DNA from: Lolium rigidum
Taxonomy: Eukaryota; Streptophyta; Magnoliopsida; Poales; Poaceae
Length of the DNA stretch: 64,000 nt
NCBI RefSeq assembly: GCF_022539505.1
Contig: NC_061510.1
Location: 267,229,687 to 267,293,686 of the forward strand
Direction: 5' to 3'
Of this stretch, positions 48,424 to 59,707 are shown piece after piece (positions within the stretch are counted from its first letter, which is position 1; the number at the start of each line of letters is the position of its first letter). The notes beneath the pieces are model-generated. The model did not search any database, was not told the DNA's origin, and saw only the letters and a list, made by a program, of their open reading frames with translations. The position numbers and the translations under genes are program-made.

Positions 48424-48789
48424 GTGTGCAGGTCTACACGTTGCTGCTGACGCCGGCAGTGCGCCCTGCCACGAGTTGGTTCGCAACACCTCGGGAGAGA
48501 ACGTTTTTCTCCTACTGGTCGATAAACCTTGGTTTCTTACTGGGGGGAAAACTTCCTGTTGTGCTCATCATACCTTCCTCTTGGGGTTCCACTCAACGTT
48601 GCGCATAAAATTCTCCTTCATCAACTCCGCGCCCAGCAGCAGCTCAGGAGTTTCTTCATCATCCTCCACAACCACCTGAGGAACCTATGAGGATCCAACT
48701 TGAGCACACTCACCTCCTGTCCTTGCACCTGCACCTGTGGCACGGTCTTTTGAATATATAGTAGAGATAGCTTGCCAATTCTTCACTTC

Positions 48790-49862
48790 CTAGTCTTCTA
48801 TGGAAAAGAAAGAACAAGAACGTAGGATGACCCATTTTTTCTTCAATAGCCCAAAACATATCTCCACTACATTTCTAGCACGAGAATGCCTCAAGTTGTA
48901 CAATTCCTTTTTAGTTTGGGGCCCTATAGTACACTAGCAGCCCACTCTTTCAAGTGGTACCTAGTGGATCGAAATGGATATAGAAATCCAGGTCCATTTG
49001 TATAGCCCGCATCAACTAGGTAGTACTTTCCTATATTGCAAATGCGTAAGTTAGTTATGAATTAAACATGAGAAAAAAGAAAGCCAAGAGCAAAGAGAGG
49101 TACCCTGTGGTACAACAAATGCATCTTGGCGGTCAATTCTCATGGCATCTTTCAACACTTTTGAGTACGATACTGAGCCCTCCCAACCAGGTAGAACATA
49201 GAGAAACTTCACGTTCCAATCAACCACACCCAACATGTTTGTGGTGATGTCTTGTTTTCTATTCATGTACCTCCCTTCGTCAGTCACCCTCACAAACACA
49301 TCAATATGACACCCGTCTAGAGCTCCAAGAGCATTAGGAAACCACTTCCATTTGTAATCATCGGAAGGGGTGGCAGTAGGCTCAGGAAGCTTGATGAACT
49401 CCCCGGTTAAAGATAAGTTGCAGTTAACACATTCCTGAAGTGCCTACTGGTTGTCTCTAAAGACCGCTCATAGCCAATCATCCTCATTTTAGTTCCATGG
49501 CCAACTACTTGTAAGAACATAGCAACATTTTCTTCTACTGTGACATAGGTTGTATCTTTGAGACCACCCTTCTCACGAAGCATAACACAAAGATTATGGA
49601 AATTTCTTTTGGTTGAACGTAGCTCATCATAGCATCTTGTCTCCATCCCATTGAATGTTCTTCCCAATACATACTTTCTGTATGCAACCTTCTTCTCAAA
49701 GTCATCGAAGGCACCTAGGTCCCTCGGTGACCTTTGAGTACTACCATATGCTAAAGCAACCATAGACACCTCGAAATACAACTTTGTGAACAATATCCTT
49801 TTTCTTTTTCTTCTTTTGTTCTCTTCGGAAATGTAATGAACTATCTCTTGGTGAGACATGAT
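48790..49862 (-). pseudogene. PIF/Harbinger DDE transposase, decayed
   Basis: Read on the minus strand. The N-terminal region starts at MSHQEIVHYI (49857) and includes MLREKGGLKDT and SRHFRNVLTAT. The DDE core follows: GALDGCHID (first Asp, about 49320), YVLPGWEGS, YYLVDAGYTNG (second Asp, about 49010) and RNVVEICFGLLKKKW (Glu, about 48860). An intron is likely at 49025-49100. One-base shifts near 49408 and near 48925 break the frame, so this copy is dead although all three catalytic acids remain. In live elements the protein (HARBI1/ALP1-like) acts with the Myb-like partner to excise and insert at TWA sites. The adjacent Myb-like remnant fits this. Confidence 0.85.
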
Positions 49863-50179
49863 GATGCTACAATTCAAATACAAAGTTTAAAACCTAATTA
49901 TGCACAACCCAAGTTCATATTAACTAATTAACATGTAAGCATTCATATGACAAACAACAAAATTCCATATTGCCCAAGTTCATATCTCATATCCAAAGTA
50001 CAGAGAATGAATTTCAAACCTTCAACCAAACTCAACACTTCTCCTAAATATCTGCAAAATCGAAGTGGAAAAAAACAAGTAGTTTCACAAATATACACAG
50101 CCACACACACAACCGTCGACCCCCTCTGGCCGCCGCTACACAGAGAGGAGATGCCCACGCTGCACCACCTGCAGCCGGG

Positions 50180-50240
50180 CAACCCTCTCCGCTAGGGTTA
50201 GGGTTCCACCGCTAGGGTTAGGGTTCCACCGCGGGGAGGG
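50180..50240 (+). repeat. Short TTAGGG-bearing tandem repeat
   Basis: CCGCTAGGGTTAGGGTTCCA occurs twice in direct succession (about 50188 and 50209). It is part of the right end of the Harbinger element and perhaps of its promoter region. Confidence 0.7.
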
Positions 50241-50640
50241 GGCAGCCAGGGGAAGGGGAGGCGGGGAAGAAGGGGAAGAAGGGGGGCCAGGGGTGGCGGA
50301 TGGTGGCCAGAGAGAGAGGGTAGGGGACAGAGAGAGATGGCGGAGCATACCTACGCGGCGGCGCTGGCTGAGCGACGACGAGCGAGGCGAGCATCACGCG
50401 TGGAGGAGATGAGTGCGAGCGAGGCTCGCTCGCGGGGAACGGTTCGGGAATACTGCGCCAATATAGAGGTCTAGACCTCTGAATTGAGAGGGGGGTAAGT
50501 TAGTCGCGGGCTGGGGTGCCCTCTGAATTGGTTTCCAATTCCAGAAACGAATACTGAACACATCCAAACGGTGGTATTCGGGTTTTCAATTTCGAAAACC
50601 CAATTCGGAGACCAATTCATTGCAACCAAACACAGCATAA

Positions 50641-50911
50641 GTGTGAGAACTTGGAGGCACGCATGGGTAGTCTCTCCAACAAAGACACGTAGAGTTGCAA
50701 CAACTCAATCTTCGAGGAACACCTGTTGTCTTCGTTCTCTAGCTCTCTCTTGCAATTTTTTTGTTGCATCTTGTTGCTAGATCAAGTGTATTTTCTGTTG
50801 TTTTAGTTTTATTTGCTCTAATTCAAAGTATTTTTATGTTCTCTAACCCACCCCTTTTTAGTCGATAGATCTCGATTTTTCACGGACATTATGGCAGCGG
50901 ATGGCGTGGAG
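50641..50911. other. Spacer between two Harbinger elements
   Basis: Continues the pre-insertion sequence of 11817. No gene is recognised; pyrimidine-rich, with TTTTGTTGCATCTTGTTGC. Confidence 0.4.
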
Positions 50912-50914
50912 TTA

Positions 50915-53257
50915 GAGCATCCCCACTCGTTGGCGCTCCCCACGCCCAAATCCGGACGAAACAACCGCCGGATTGGACGAAATTAAGTCGTGGGGAGGAC
51001 CGTATTTCCAGTCGTCCACCCGGAGTTCGGAGGATAGAGTTTAAATTCAAACAAATCGCCGTCCCACGCTACAAGTACGGCCAGTCGATCGGCAAAAGGA
51101 GCAAAATGATCAGCCACAGATCGGCGATCGGAGAGAAATTACACGGAGACAGGCTCGTCGGCAGTCCCGGCCGGCACGGCGGTGTCCGACGGACCAGTTC
51201 CATCACACGCCGTGGCCGAAGCGGCTACGGCGGGCGACGAGGAAGCAGCGGCAGTGGACGTCGAAGCAGCCGCAGTCGACGAGGTAGATGGTGAGGTAGA
51301 CGAGGTAGGAGCCGGCGGAGACGGCGAAGGACTGGCCGGAGTGGCTCGGAGGATGTCGCTGCGGTGGCCCTGGTACCAATTCCTCGTCTCCTCGTCCATC
51401 AGTTCCATGTCGCCGCCGCCCATCAGGAACGCCAAGTCTGTGTTCCTCTTCTTCTTCGCCGCCGTCGTCTTCAGCAGGGCGATCCGGACGCCTTGGTTGG
51501 CGAGCATCTCCCGCCACCTGCCGTCGAACTTGTCGTTCCTCCCGTCGGCGTGCGACCTCAAGTCGGCCCAGCACTTGTCGATCGACGCCTGCATCCTGTC
51601 GGCGGGATTGTCCGTCCGTTTGAGCTCTTTCAGCTTCTTCTGGCCGAGTTCAGGGCGCCCTTCCGCCGCGCAAGCCGCCGGAGCATCGGGTTTGTACTGC
51701 TCGGTCTTGCTCTTCGAGAGGGTCGTGCGAGTTTCCTTCCACTTCTCGCAATTCTCGAGGCGGGCGTAGACGTTGAGGAACGACGATGTACCTCGGTGAT
51801 GCAGGGTCGGCGGAGCATACCTTTTGCTCCAAGTCGTGGCCGCTGATCGGCCGTTTGTCGACCTCCTCCTGTATGCCGTGCCATTTGCTGCACGCCGTCT
51901 GCATGATCCCCCAATGGGTGGCCATTGCCTTCTCTCCCGGTACACGTTCATGTTCGTCTTGTTGAAGTAGGGATCGACGAGTTTGCGTTCCTCGTACGCC
52001 TGCTTCACTCGAAGCCGTATGTGTCGAACGACCGATTGGCCCCGATTATGCCGTTCGTGGACACGGTCATCCAAGCTTCGGCGAGGCACTCCTCTTCCTT
52101 CGGCGTCCATTTGATACGCGGTTCGGCGAGCGGCGAGTCCTTCTTCCTCTTCTTCTTCCCCTTCGACAGGTTGGCGGCGGCTTGAGTTGGCTCTTCTTCT
52201 TCCTCGACTTCTTCTTCGACGGCTTGGCTTCCGTCGGCAACATCCTCCCGATGCCCGTTGCGCGCCGCCACAGCTGTCGTCTCCCTCGTCTCCTCCTGCG
52301 TGAAGAACCCCGGGCACGCAGCGGCGGCGGTCATGAAGAACCCCGGGCTCGCAGCGGCGGCCATGGAGCCGGAGGTGATAATCTCGTGGATCTCCTCTTC
52401 GTTCGGCGCCGCCGTCGCACCGAACGGGAGCGGCCCTCGTCGCAGGGCCGGCGAGGTGCCCTCGAACAGGTTGCCGCCGCCGACGTCAAGCTCGAGCGGC
52501 GACGTCGTGGACCTGGACGGTTGGACGTAGGCACCCTCTTGGAACACGGCAGTCGGCGACGGCGAGTACAGCGAAGGGTAGAAGGACGACGGGGAACTGG
52601 TTGTACCTTGCGTCGGCCATTGGCCGGGGAACATGCTGCCGCCGCCGCTAAAGGCCATGCTGATCAGCCTCGCTTGTTCGTCCTGGGCCGCCGCCGCCGA
52701 CCTCTTGGCGGCGGCTCTTTTCACCCTCTCCGCCACGGCGCTTGTTTCCACCTCGCGCCGTTTCTCGTCCGCCGCCCACTCGGCGTTCGACATGCCCGGC
52801 GGCTCGTCTTCTTCGCCCGCATCTTCCTCGCCGGCGCCTTCGGCGGCATTGTGGTGGACGAGAACAAGAGGAGGAGAGTGGTGGTGGACGAGAAGACGCC
52901 GCCGGAACTGGAGCGCGGAAGACGAGGAGATTGGGGGATTTCGGCGGGAGAGAATGGGGATATGCAAGCAAATTGGAGGGAATGGGGATATGCAAGCAAA
53001 TTGGAGGGAAAATCGACATGATTTGGTTTTCCGGTCGGCCGACTACGCGGGTCCACACGACGTTTCGCGCCAAAATCTTTCGTCCGGAGTCCCCGAGCGC
53101 GCCCCGGGGGGGCGGGGATGGCGTGGGCTCGCCGGATGGATGAAGGGCCAAATCCGGACGAAAACGAGGAACCGGAGGCGCGACTGGACCGAATTTCGCC
53201 GTCCGGATGGAAAAAACGTCGCTCGGGGGCCTCGTCGGGGGACGAGTGGAGATGCTC
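50915..53257 (-). mobile_element. Second PIF/Harbinger-type element, 2,343 bp
   Basis: TTA duplication (50912-50914 and 53258-53260). Inverted ends are GAGCATCCCCACTCGT on the left and GAGCATCTCCACTCGT on the right (minus strand), followed on both sides by CAAATCCGGACG-type text. It contains only a Myb/SANT-type gene and no DDE transposase, so it is non-autonomous. The size and content fit a relative of grass elements in which the two genes have separated. Confidence 0.82.
51139..52967 (-). pseudogene. Myb/SANT and NAM-associated-type gene, frameshifted
   Basis: Minus strand, starting at about 52967. An Arg/Ala- and Ser/Pro-rich N-terminal half contains basic KGKKKRKKD and a trihelix/Myb-like segment (RIKWTPKEEECLAEAWMTVS, about 52110-52050). 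It then continues RVKQAYEERKLVDPYFNKT in another frame, and a third frame holds THWGIMQTACSKWHGIQEEV. The C-terminal half (51139-51760) is open, with QYKPDAPAA, GRPELGQKKLKEL, KFDERW-like KFDGRWREML and RNTDLAFLMGG. That half is typical of the NAM-associated C-terminal domain (PF14303-like) of grass transposon-related proteins. Shifts lie near 52010 and 51935. A small intron near 51790-51830 is possible. The protein would bind DNA beside the element ends. Confidence 0.75.
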
Positions 53258-53260
53258 TTA

Positions 53261-54150
53261 GGGTTCAGGAACCAGCCGTATGGCCGGGCTGTGTCCCTGA
53301 TTTCCCGAGTGATTTGGTACATAGCAAGTGATATTGTTGAGCTTATACCCACTAATGGAATTATTGTTCCATCTAGAAAAGTGATAGGCTGTACTATGTA
53401 ACAAGATATTTCTTACGTCATGGCTTAGCGACAGCTCACGTCAACACAAAATGCCAACCGAGTGAGCCAAATGCAACAGTGCTAATACGAAGACTGTACT
53501 CGCAAGCACCCTACCCCGATGTTTAGCACTGATCGAAGAACACATGACTACCTGTAAATCTATGACATATCCATCCGTAGACTATAGCCGTTGAATATAT
53601 GCCTGAGGTACAAGATGACGATTTATCTCCCGCAGCTTGATCTGCAGCTTGTGTCCATGCATTGAATGGCAGGAGACAACAGCAATGGAGCGGAGCGTGC
53701 ATGATGAAGCATGCAGAAGAACCCTCGTGCCATCGCCTGGTCTATCGCCGACGAAAACATTCAGCTCCCGGTGAGAAACATTCTACTGTTCAGTTTTCTC
53801 CGGCGAACTAGATCCAACTGTTTGCAGTGGAACCTTTTGAATATTCTGATTTACTACAATAGTATGATTGTGCTATTCCTCTGAACATGCTCCAAGTATT
53901 GGTGTCAATTCTCCGGCGAACTAGACTGTTTGCAGTGGAAGTAAAATATTATCTTAAGAATTATATGGAACCCAGAAAAAAATAAAATATACTACATAAA
54001 CTGCAAGGCATGCCAACAGAATCATAGGAAACAGAAAAGGTAGATTTTTGTCCCTCGACGATTGTTAAGTCCAAATTTGATGTCTCAATTCTAGTACTTC
54101 TCCCTTTCGCTAATGTAAGACGTTTTACATCGGAAATTCAATTCGGCTCC
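53261..54150. other. Intergenic stretch, nothing recognised
   Basis: No domain-bearing frame. Two similar phrases (TTCTCCGGCGAACTAGA at about 53798 and 53910, each followed by CTGTTTGCAGTGGAA) indicate an old local duplication of about 110 bp. Confidence 0.45.
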
Positions 54151-54152
54151 CG

Positions 54153-54503
54153 GATGCGTATGCTCCCTCTACCAAAAAAAAATATTTCGAAATGTCAAAA
54201 AAATTGGACAAAAAATTATACATGTACATCTTCATTATGTATGTGCATTCGTCAAGTTTCACGAAAAAACAATATTTTTTGTGGTCTATATAAAAAGGAG
54301 AAACTTTATCATGTGAAAAGCATTATTTTTAGCACCGAATTTTATCTTTTTTACACACGTCACATGATAAGTCGATTTTTTATGAAACGACTTTGTGAGC
54401 GCGTAGCACGTGAAGATGTACGTACCAATTTTTTATTTCAATTTTTTTGAAATTGAAAATATGTGTAATATGCATTTCAAATTATAGGGAGCATATGCAC
54501 CCA
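54153..54503. mobile_element. Long inverted-repeat MITE (foldback)
   Basis: The ends read ATGCGTATGCTCCCT on the left and GGGTGCATATGCTCCCT on the right (minus strand). Similarity of the two arms continues for over 100 bp, with AAAAAATTGG and GTACATCTTC on both sides, and the A/T-rich centre is near 54320. The exact target duplication is not clear. It is non-coding and the superfamily is uncertain. Confidence 0.65.
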
Positions 54504-55399
54504 TGTTCCAAAAAACCACTCCCGTTTTACATATTTTAAAATACCCAAGCGGGTGTAAGCTCATTCTACTTGTATCGTCTTGACCTATTATGGAAAATGT
54601 TGAAAATGTATTAAAATGTTATTTAATATGGCATGTGCAAAAAGACAAGATTTATTTTTTTCTGAAACTTTCTGTGCAAACATAGGATGATGTCTGAATT
54701 TGCACGGTATTTTTTTTCAAAAAAAATTACATTTCGAAATATGTTTTTTGGGCAGTGGGTGATCTATCATCCAAAATGGATTTCGTTTTTAAGGAATGAT
54801 GATGTGAAATAATAGTATGTAGTTAACAAGACTGAAAATAGAGAATGTGGATTCGGAACACTTTTCATGATGTGTGACCTCACGATGAGAATCCTCCAAC
54901 GTTCGCTGCTCGATGAGAATCATCGATCGATCGAGCTGTTCTCTAGGAATCCTAAAACCTGTTCGAAAGGGCCAGACAGGATTTTTCTAACACATGTGCC
55001 AAACACATTTGCCTGATTGACAAGACGATACAGTTGCGCGCATAGACGAGGGCATCAGAAATAGGCGTGAAGCACTACGATCAGCGTGCTCCAACAGAAC
55101 CGGATCAGGCTCGCACAGTATATATGAACAGATATATACACAGCCCTCTCGTGGGCCTTTTTTTTATGTTCTGCTGTTCGTTTCGTGACGACAGCTGCGG
55201 TTTTACTACTTCACTGTAGTATACGTACTACCGTATCCAAAGGTCCTGGAGAGATGCGCTTGAACTGTTTGGGGTTTTAACTAGAACATGCGAGAGCAGC
55301 CAGCAGAGGCCACAGTGCTATTATAAGAGTGAAGAGTTTTATTTCGTCATTGCGTTCAAGAACACGGCAGGCACTTCGAAGACGAAGAACTTGCAGCAT
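54504..55399. other. Intergenic stretch, nothing recognised
   Basis: AT-rich. No frame above 80 codons has a recognisable domain. Confidence 0.45.
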
Positions 55400-57010
55400 C
55401 TGGTGATGCATTTCAGCGTCCGAAAATATTCGGTTGCGTTCATTTGCGTCGATCGAAATGGTCAAAATCGATCGCGCCTCCGTTTGCGTCGGGGTGGCTC
55501 CAGCGGCACGACGCATTTTTTCTCAAATTTCCATTTTTTATAACATGAAAACATAATTTACATAGTTGAACACATGGAAAAAACCCTAAACGCCTGCACC
55601 TATTGCTTCTCCTCGTCGCTGTCGAGCACGACGGAAGCGGCGGAACGACGCCGGGCGCGCCGGCGGTGCTGGAGGTGGAGGAGCCCAGTCATGTGGCTGT
55701 GGCGGAGGTGGAGGCGCCCAGAGCTTTGGCGGAGGTGGAGGATCCCAGGGCTGTGGCGGAGGTTGAGGAGCCCAGTGCTGAGGTGGGGGCCCCACGGGTT
55801 GTACGGCGGAGGTGGAGGCGGCGGTTGTGGCGTGGCCGAGTCCTGTAGCGCCAGTCGTAGGGCTTCATCCTCCGACAGCCCGACGGCATGATGCCGGTGG
55901 CGTACCGGGGTAGCGGCGGATGCACAGGTCGGTCGTTCTCGGAGACGAGGACGCCGAGCCTCGCGATCTCGTCGTCCGTCATGTTGTCCGGGTACTCAAA
56001 CTTGCGACCCTCCGCCATGGCCAGCTGCCATTCCTGGAACATGCACGCGACGTAGTCGTCGCTGTCATCCTTGACCTCCTCATTGTGGTACGCCAGCGCC
56101 TCGATGTAGTCGTCGTCTTCGTCCTCGTACTGCGCAGGCGTCAGCGCCTGCTGCGCACGACGATGAGGCGCCGGTGGACGGTCGAAGGGAAAGTCCCTGT
56201 CGCCCATGAACCCCGCCCTCCTCCTCCAATCCCTCTCGAACACGAGCCAGGTGCGCCAGCTGTCGGAGTCGATGGCGTATGCGGGATCGGTGCGGAGGTC
56301 TAGCGGCAGGTACCGCCTCCTTCGCCGGATCTCGGCGCTCCTATCTGGCTCGTGCGCAGGCACGGGAGGGACGGGCACCCGGCGGTAGCTGAGCCGCCAG
56401 CCGCCGGGCAATTGCACACCTGACCAGGCGTCACACGGCGTCCAGTTCCCGTGCATCAGCCTCCCCATGTTGACGGGCAGCGGCACCCTCTGCGTCCGCT
56501 CCCCCTTCTTGGTGCCGCTGCCGGACGCCTCGAAGTCGTTTTTCTTCTTCCTCATGGTGCTGCGGCGGAGCTCGGTGGTGGAGGTGGGAGTGGAGGTGTA
56601 GGCGAGGGCATGAACTGTGTCGATCGACTTTTAAGGCCGGCCGCGCACGGGAAACGATGACATTGAAGGCGGCGCAGAAGCCTAGCCGCCGCGCGCCAGT
56701 GCGCTCGCGGAACAGGCAGCCGCGACATTGATGGCGAAGGTTGCGGCGCAGACGCGAAAGCGTTGACCGTGGAAGCGCTGGCTGCGGAAGCGATGCCCTT
56801 GATACAGGCTCGCTGCCAGGCGGGCCCGTGGGGGAAGCGAGCGAACGCTCGGCGCGACCGCGCAGCGTCCGCGGAGACGCAAACATGCAGCATATTTGCG
56901 TCTCGTTTGCGTCGCTGTGGACGCCACTGGAGCAGGATGCAAACGCATTTTCGATCCGCGCGGACGCAAACGGTCGCATAGCGTCCGTTTACGTCGTACC
57001 GAGATGTCCT
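55400..57010 (-). repeat. Repeat-like unit with inverted similar ends
   Basis: The left flank (GTTTGCGTC, GGCTCCAGCGGCACGACGCA, 55480-55515) and the right flank (minus strand: CTGCTCCAGTGGCG with GCGACGCA, then CGCGCGGATCGAAAATG) are inverted relatives rich in GACGC/GCGTC. They enclose a single gene-like frame. This looks like a DNA transposon or a transposon-captured unit, but precise ends and target duplication are not resolved. Confidence 0.5.
55689..56555 (-). CDS. Uncharacterised repeat-associated protein, 288 codons
   Basis: ATG at 56555 on the minus strand. It begins MRKKKNDF and passes VPLPVNMGRLMHGNW, SGVQLPGGWRLSYRRVPVPP, RRRRYLPLDLRTDP, WRTWLVFERDWRRRAGF and YEDEDDDYIEALAYHNEE, with a Ser/Thr/Ala-rich repeat end. 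Its layout (basic start, Pro and Arg blocks, acidic middle, WRTWLVFERDWRRR) resembles an abundant group of uncharacterised proteins that I recall from Triticeae genomes and that appear repeat-borne. This was not tested by search. The frame is uninterrupted. No function is assigned. It is flanked by the inverted GACGC-rich ends. Confidence 0.45.
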   Translation of the reverse strand: MRKKKNDFEASGSGTKKGERTQRVPLPVNMGRLMHGNWTPCDAWSGVQLPGGWRLSYRRVPVPPVPAHEPDRSAEIRRRRRYLPLDLRTDPAYAIDSDSWRTWLVFERDWRRRAGFMGDRDFPFDRPPAPHRRAQQALTPAQYEDEDDDYIEALAYHNEEVKDDSDDYVACMFQEWQLAMAEGRKFEYPDNMTDDEIARLGVLVSENDRPVHPPLPRYATGIMPSGCRRMKPYDWRYRTRPRHNRRLHLRRTTRGAPTSALGSSTSATALGSSTSAKALGASTSATAT

Positions 57011-58496
57011 CAGCCTCAACTTAACCCTCAAAAAGGCTAACAAAAAGACACAAATCCACAAGAATATTGGTAACTCACAAAACCACAACGGGTGCTTACG
57101 AGCCAATGACACATGAAACGGATGAAGAGCGTGGGTATGCCTTTTCCGTTTATATGTTCACCTCCAAAAGCCCGGCAGCGCGGGACCCCTTGCACCATTT
57201 TACCCACCCTACGAGACCATCGGCGTGCATGCTTCTGCCGTGGGCAGATGCTAGCCATGAAAAGCAGAACGGCACCAATGAAGCACAAAGGACCCTCTAG
57301 CCCTCGGATTGAGGAATAAAATTGACTCCTCCAAAGGAGGGGAGAACAAAGGCCCATTCAATTTCACAAAACCAGGATTTTATATAAATGCGGTACAACA
57401 TATCTCTTCGGTAACTATAGCTGACCATGCATGGCACCGAAGGAAGAGATGCGGATGAACATATTGCCATGCTTGTGAAATAAGCACGGATTGTGTAAAT
57501 TATGATTTTCATTATAAATGCACACTAGCTAGGAGCTTGCCCGGGATCTTTGGAGGCAAATGGTGCCGATTCTTTTATTCTAAATATTGTAAAATAATAT
57601 TTAGACATTGTTTCAAAGCTAACATGAACATAGCTCCGCTAGCGCAAATACGCGTAAATTACGTACTACTATCATATTGCATATAATTGGAGGATGTTTG
57701 AAAATACAAAATTGGCTCCGTGCGGGTTCCAAGATCTTCATCGGGAGACAATGACTTTTACTCATTTCATGCACACCCTCGTGTGATGGTTGGCGGTACA
57801 TTCAGTATTTCTGAGGCACTCTCTTTCAATTTGTAAGACATTATTATATATGTAATAATTAATAAAGCTCCTTGGTCCATACAAAAACATGAAAAATACC
57901 ATCCTAGACATGTACGAAATAGGCAATACATTGAAAATTGGCCCTACCAAGTAGATCCTACACACAATCTATGTTAAGATAATTTTAACCAAAATTGTTT
58001 ATAAATTGGGCTGTACAGGATCTGGTAGAAAATTTTGACATCTGAAGGCAATTCAATCCTTAGCAAACTTTAGTCGTTTATAAAGGTGTTCCTAATAAAT
58101 GATGATATAGGACAAAGTTTCTGAGCCATATTATCCAACCATTTAATATGGTTATGGGATTTATTGATAAATTTCAAACTATTAACTTATTTTTGTTTAG
58201 TTTTTTATTTTAAACTTTTAGTGCCTCGTAGTGTCTTATTTGTACTAAGTGTGTATAATTATTAGTACTTTCTCTATCTCTAACTTTAATTTGAAACATG
58301 TTAATTTGCATATCAGTTTGCACTTTGTATGCCCACATTGTTTTGTTGAAAAATTATTTCATTGTATATGTATGTCCTATGAGATGTATTTTACAGACAA
58401 GTTATTAGCGTCATATAGAATTAGGGTATTTAATTTTGATGTCTTTGTTTATGATATGTTTCTCATATATGCATGTGTTATATGTACTCCCTCTTA
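57011..58496. other. Intergenic stretch, nothing recognised
   Basis: Short frames only; mostly AT-rich, with a moderately GC-rich part before 57300. Confidence 0.45.
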
Positions 58497-58589
58497 TCCA
58501 AATTATATGACTCTAATTTGTCTAGATACGGATGTATAAATACATCCGTATCTACACAAAGTGGAGTTAATTAATTTGAATCAGATGAG
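58497..58589. mobile_element. Stowaway-type MITE
   Basis: 93 bp between TA dinucleotides (58495-58496 and 58590-58591). It begins CTCCCTCTTATCCAAATTAT and contains the inverted pair GATACGGATGTATAAATACATCCGTATC. The right end on the minus strand is CTCATCTGATTCAAATTAAT. It lies about 1 kb upstream of the HD-Zip III promoter. Confidence 0.82.
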
Positions 58590-58591
58590 TA

Positions 58592-59530
58592 TATTTTTAT
58601 ATGATTTAACTTGTTACCACACATGTTTGATCCAACATATTCTCGCACTCGGATCCACATACTATCAGTATCAATCTAATTCCGAAATTCGAAGAAAGTG
58701 AAATAATATGGTTTGAGCTATATCCGACTGTATCTCTAATCTTAAGTTTGTAAATTACAGTTTCAACTTCTAGATTATTTTTTATGTTCTTTTACTTAAA
58801 ACTTGGAAGATACACAAAGATAATTGTGGTGTCGTAAAATCTACTGTGTGAGACACCATTCTATGATTTAAAGGATATTGTATGGTTTTAATCCTTACAA
58901 TTTTTTCATTTATCTGGTGGGCTTTATAGAGCTATAACCAATGGAATTTATTTATAAGTAACCATGCACTATGTTTTAAAATAAAAAATTTAGTTACTTT
59001 GACCCTTTTTTCTATATCTATCACAAATATCGCCCAAACATACACCTAATGTCCGGGAACAGTCCCGAGTTATCCTATAGCCCCTCCAAACCACGTGTAA
59101 GTTGGTTGGTGCATTTAAATATTTTTTATAAAAAAATAGCCCACGGTTGCCAACTTTTATGTTATTTGATTGCTTTTTGATAAAGGGAATATATTAATAT
59201 CGATAGATACCAATTACACTCAGCCTCTGCAACAACGCATGTTATTTAATTGCTATATTTTGAGAATCATGTAGACCATATAGGTTCTAGTATACATATA
59301 CACACGTAATCAATCAATGGACAAAATTACATTTTAATAATTTGCAAATAAGAAAAGAGGGGAGACAAAGATAAAACCACAGTCCACTTAGAGTGGCCAG
59401 TCAATGGATAAAGAAAAAAAAATTATTTGCAACTAATAGAAAGCAAAGAAAAAGTGAAAAAATGAAACTACCCAATTACCAAAACACCCCTCCAGAGACC
59501 ACAGTCCACAGAGAGAGAGAAGGCTAGCAG
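58592..59530 (+). promoter_or_regulatory. Upstream region of the HD-Zip III gene
   Basis: AT-rich, with no genes. The last 150 bp contain two copies of an ACCACAGTCCAC phrase (59375-59395 and 59500-59512), possibly cis-elements. No specific factor site is claimed. Confidence 0.4.
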
Positions 59531-59537
59531 TATAAAC
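59531..59537 (+). promoter_or_regulatory. TATA-like box
   Basis: TATAAAC in the context AGCAGTATAAACAAG, about 265 bp upstream of the first codon and followed by a pyrimidine-rich leader. Placement as the core promoter is an inference from position. Confidence 0.5.
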
Positions 59538-59668
59538 AAGAGCACAGAGCTCTGCTTTCCATTTGTTGTGCTCCACTATTAAACCAACCCCCACCTCCTC
59601 CCTCGCTGCCTTTCCCTTCCTTCCCCTCGCTCGCACTCTCTCACCGGCGCACCACCACCACCACGACC

Positions 59669-59707
59669 ATGGCGTGCACGGGAGGCGGTGTCTCGCGGAG
59701 GGCATGA
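59669..59707 (+). other. Upstream ORF 1, 12 codons
   Basis: ATG in a strong context (ACCATGG), followed by 11 codons and TGA. The stop overlaps the next ATG as ATGA. It lies in the likely 5' leader and could limit translation of the main frame. Confidence 0.45.

Larger units (their letters stand above)
12532..48635 (+). mobile_element. Solo gypsy LTR, split by a later gypsy element
   Basis: Starts TGATACGTCCCAAACGTATC at 12532 and ends at 48635, with target duplication GCAGC (12527-12531 and 48636-48640). Removing the inner element (13893-48423 and one GTGTG) leaves about 1,568 bp. This agrees with the 1,591-bp LTR of the inner relative. No internal domain of its own remains, so it arose by LTR-LTR recombination or was always solitary. 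It interrupts the Myb-like frame of the Harbinger element. Confidence 0.82.
11821..50637 (-). mobile_element. PIF/Harbinger DNA transposon, host of the nested stack
   Basis: Flanked by TAA on both sides (11818-11820 and 50638-50640), the TWA target of PIF/Harbinger. The inverted ends read TGTTGTGTTTGGTTGCAATG on the left and TGCTGTGTTTGGTTGCAATG on the right (minus strand), and continue GAATTGG in both. The element proper is 11821-12531 plus 48641-50637, about 2.7 kb. Everything between entered later. It carries a minus-strand DDE transposase pseudogene and the C-terminal part of the partner Myb-like gene. Confidence 0.9.
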
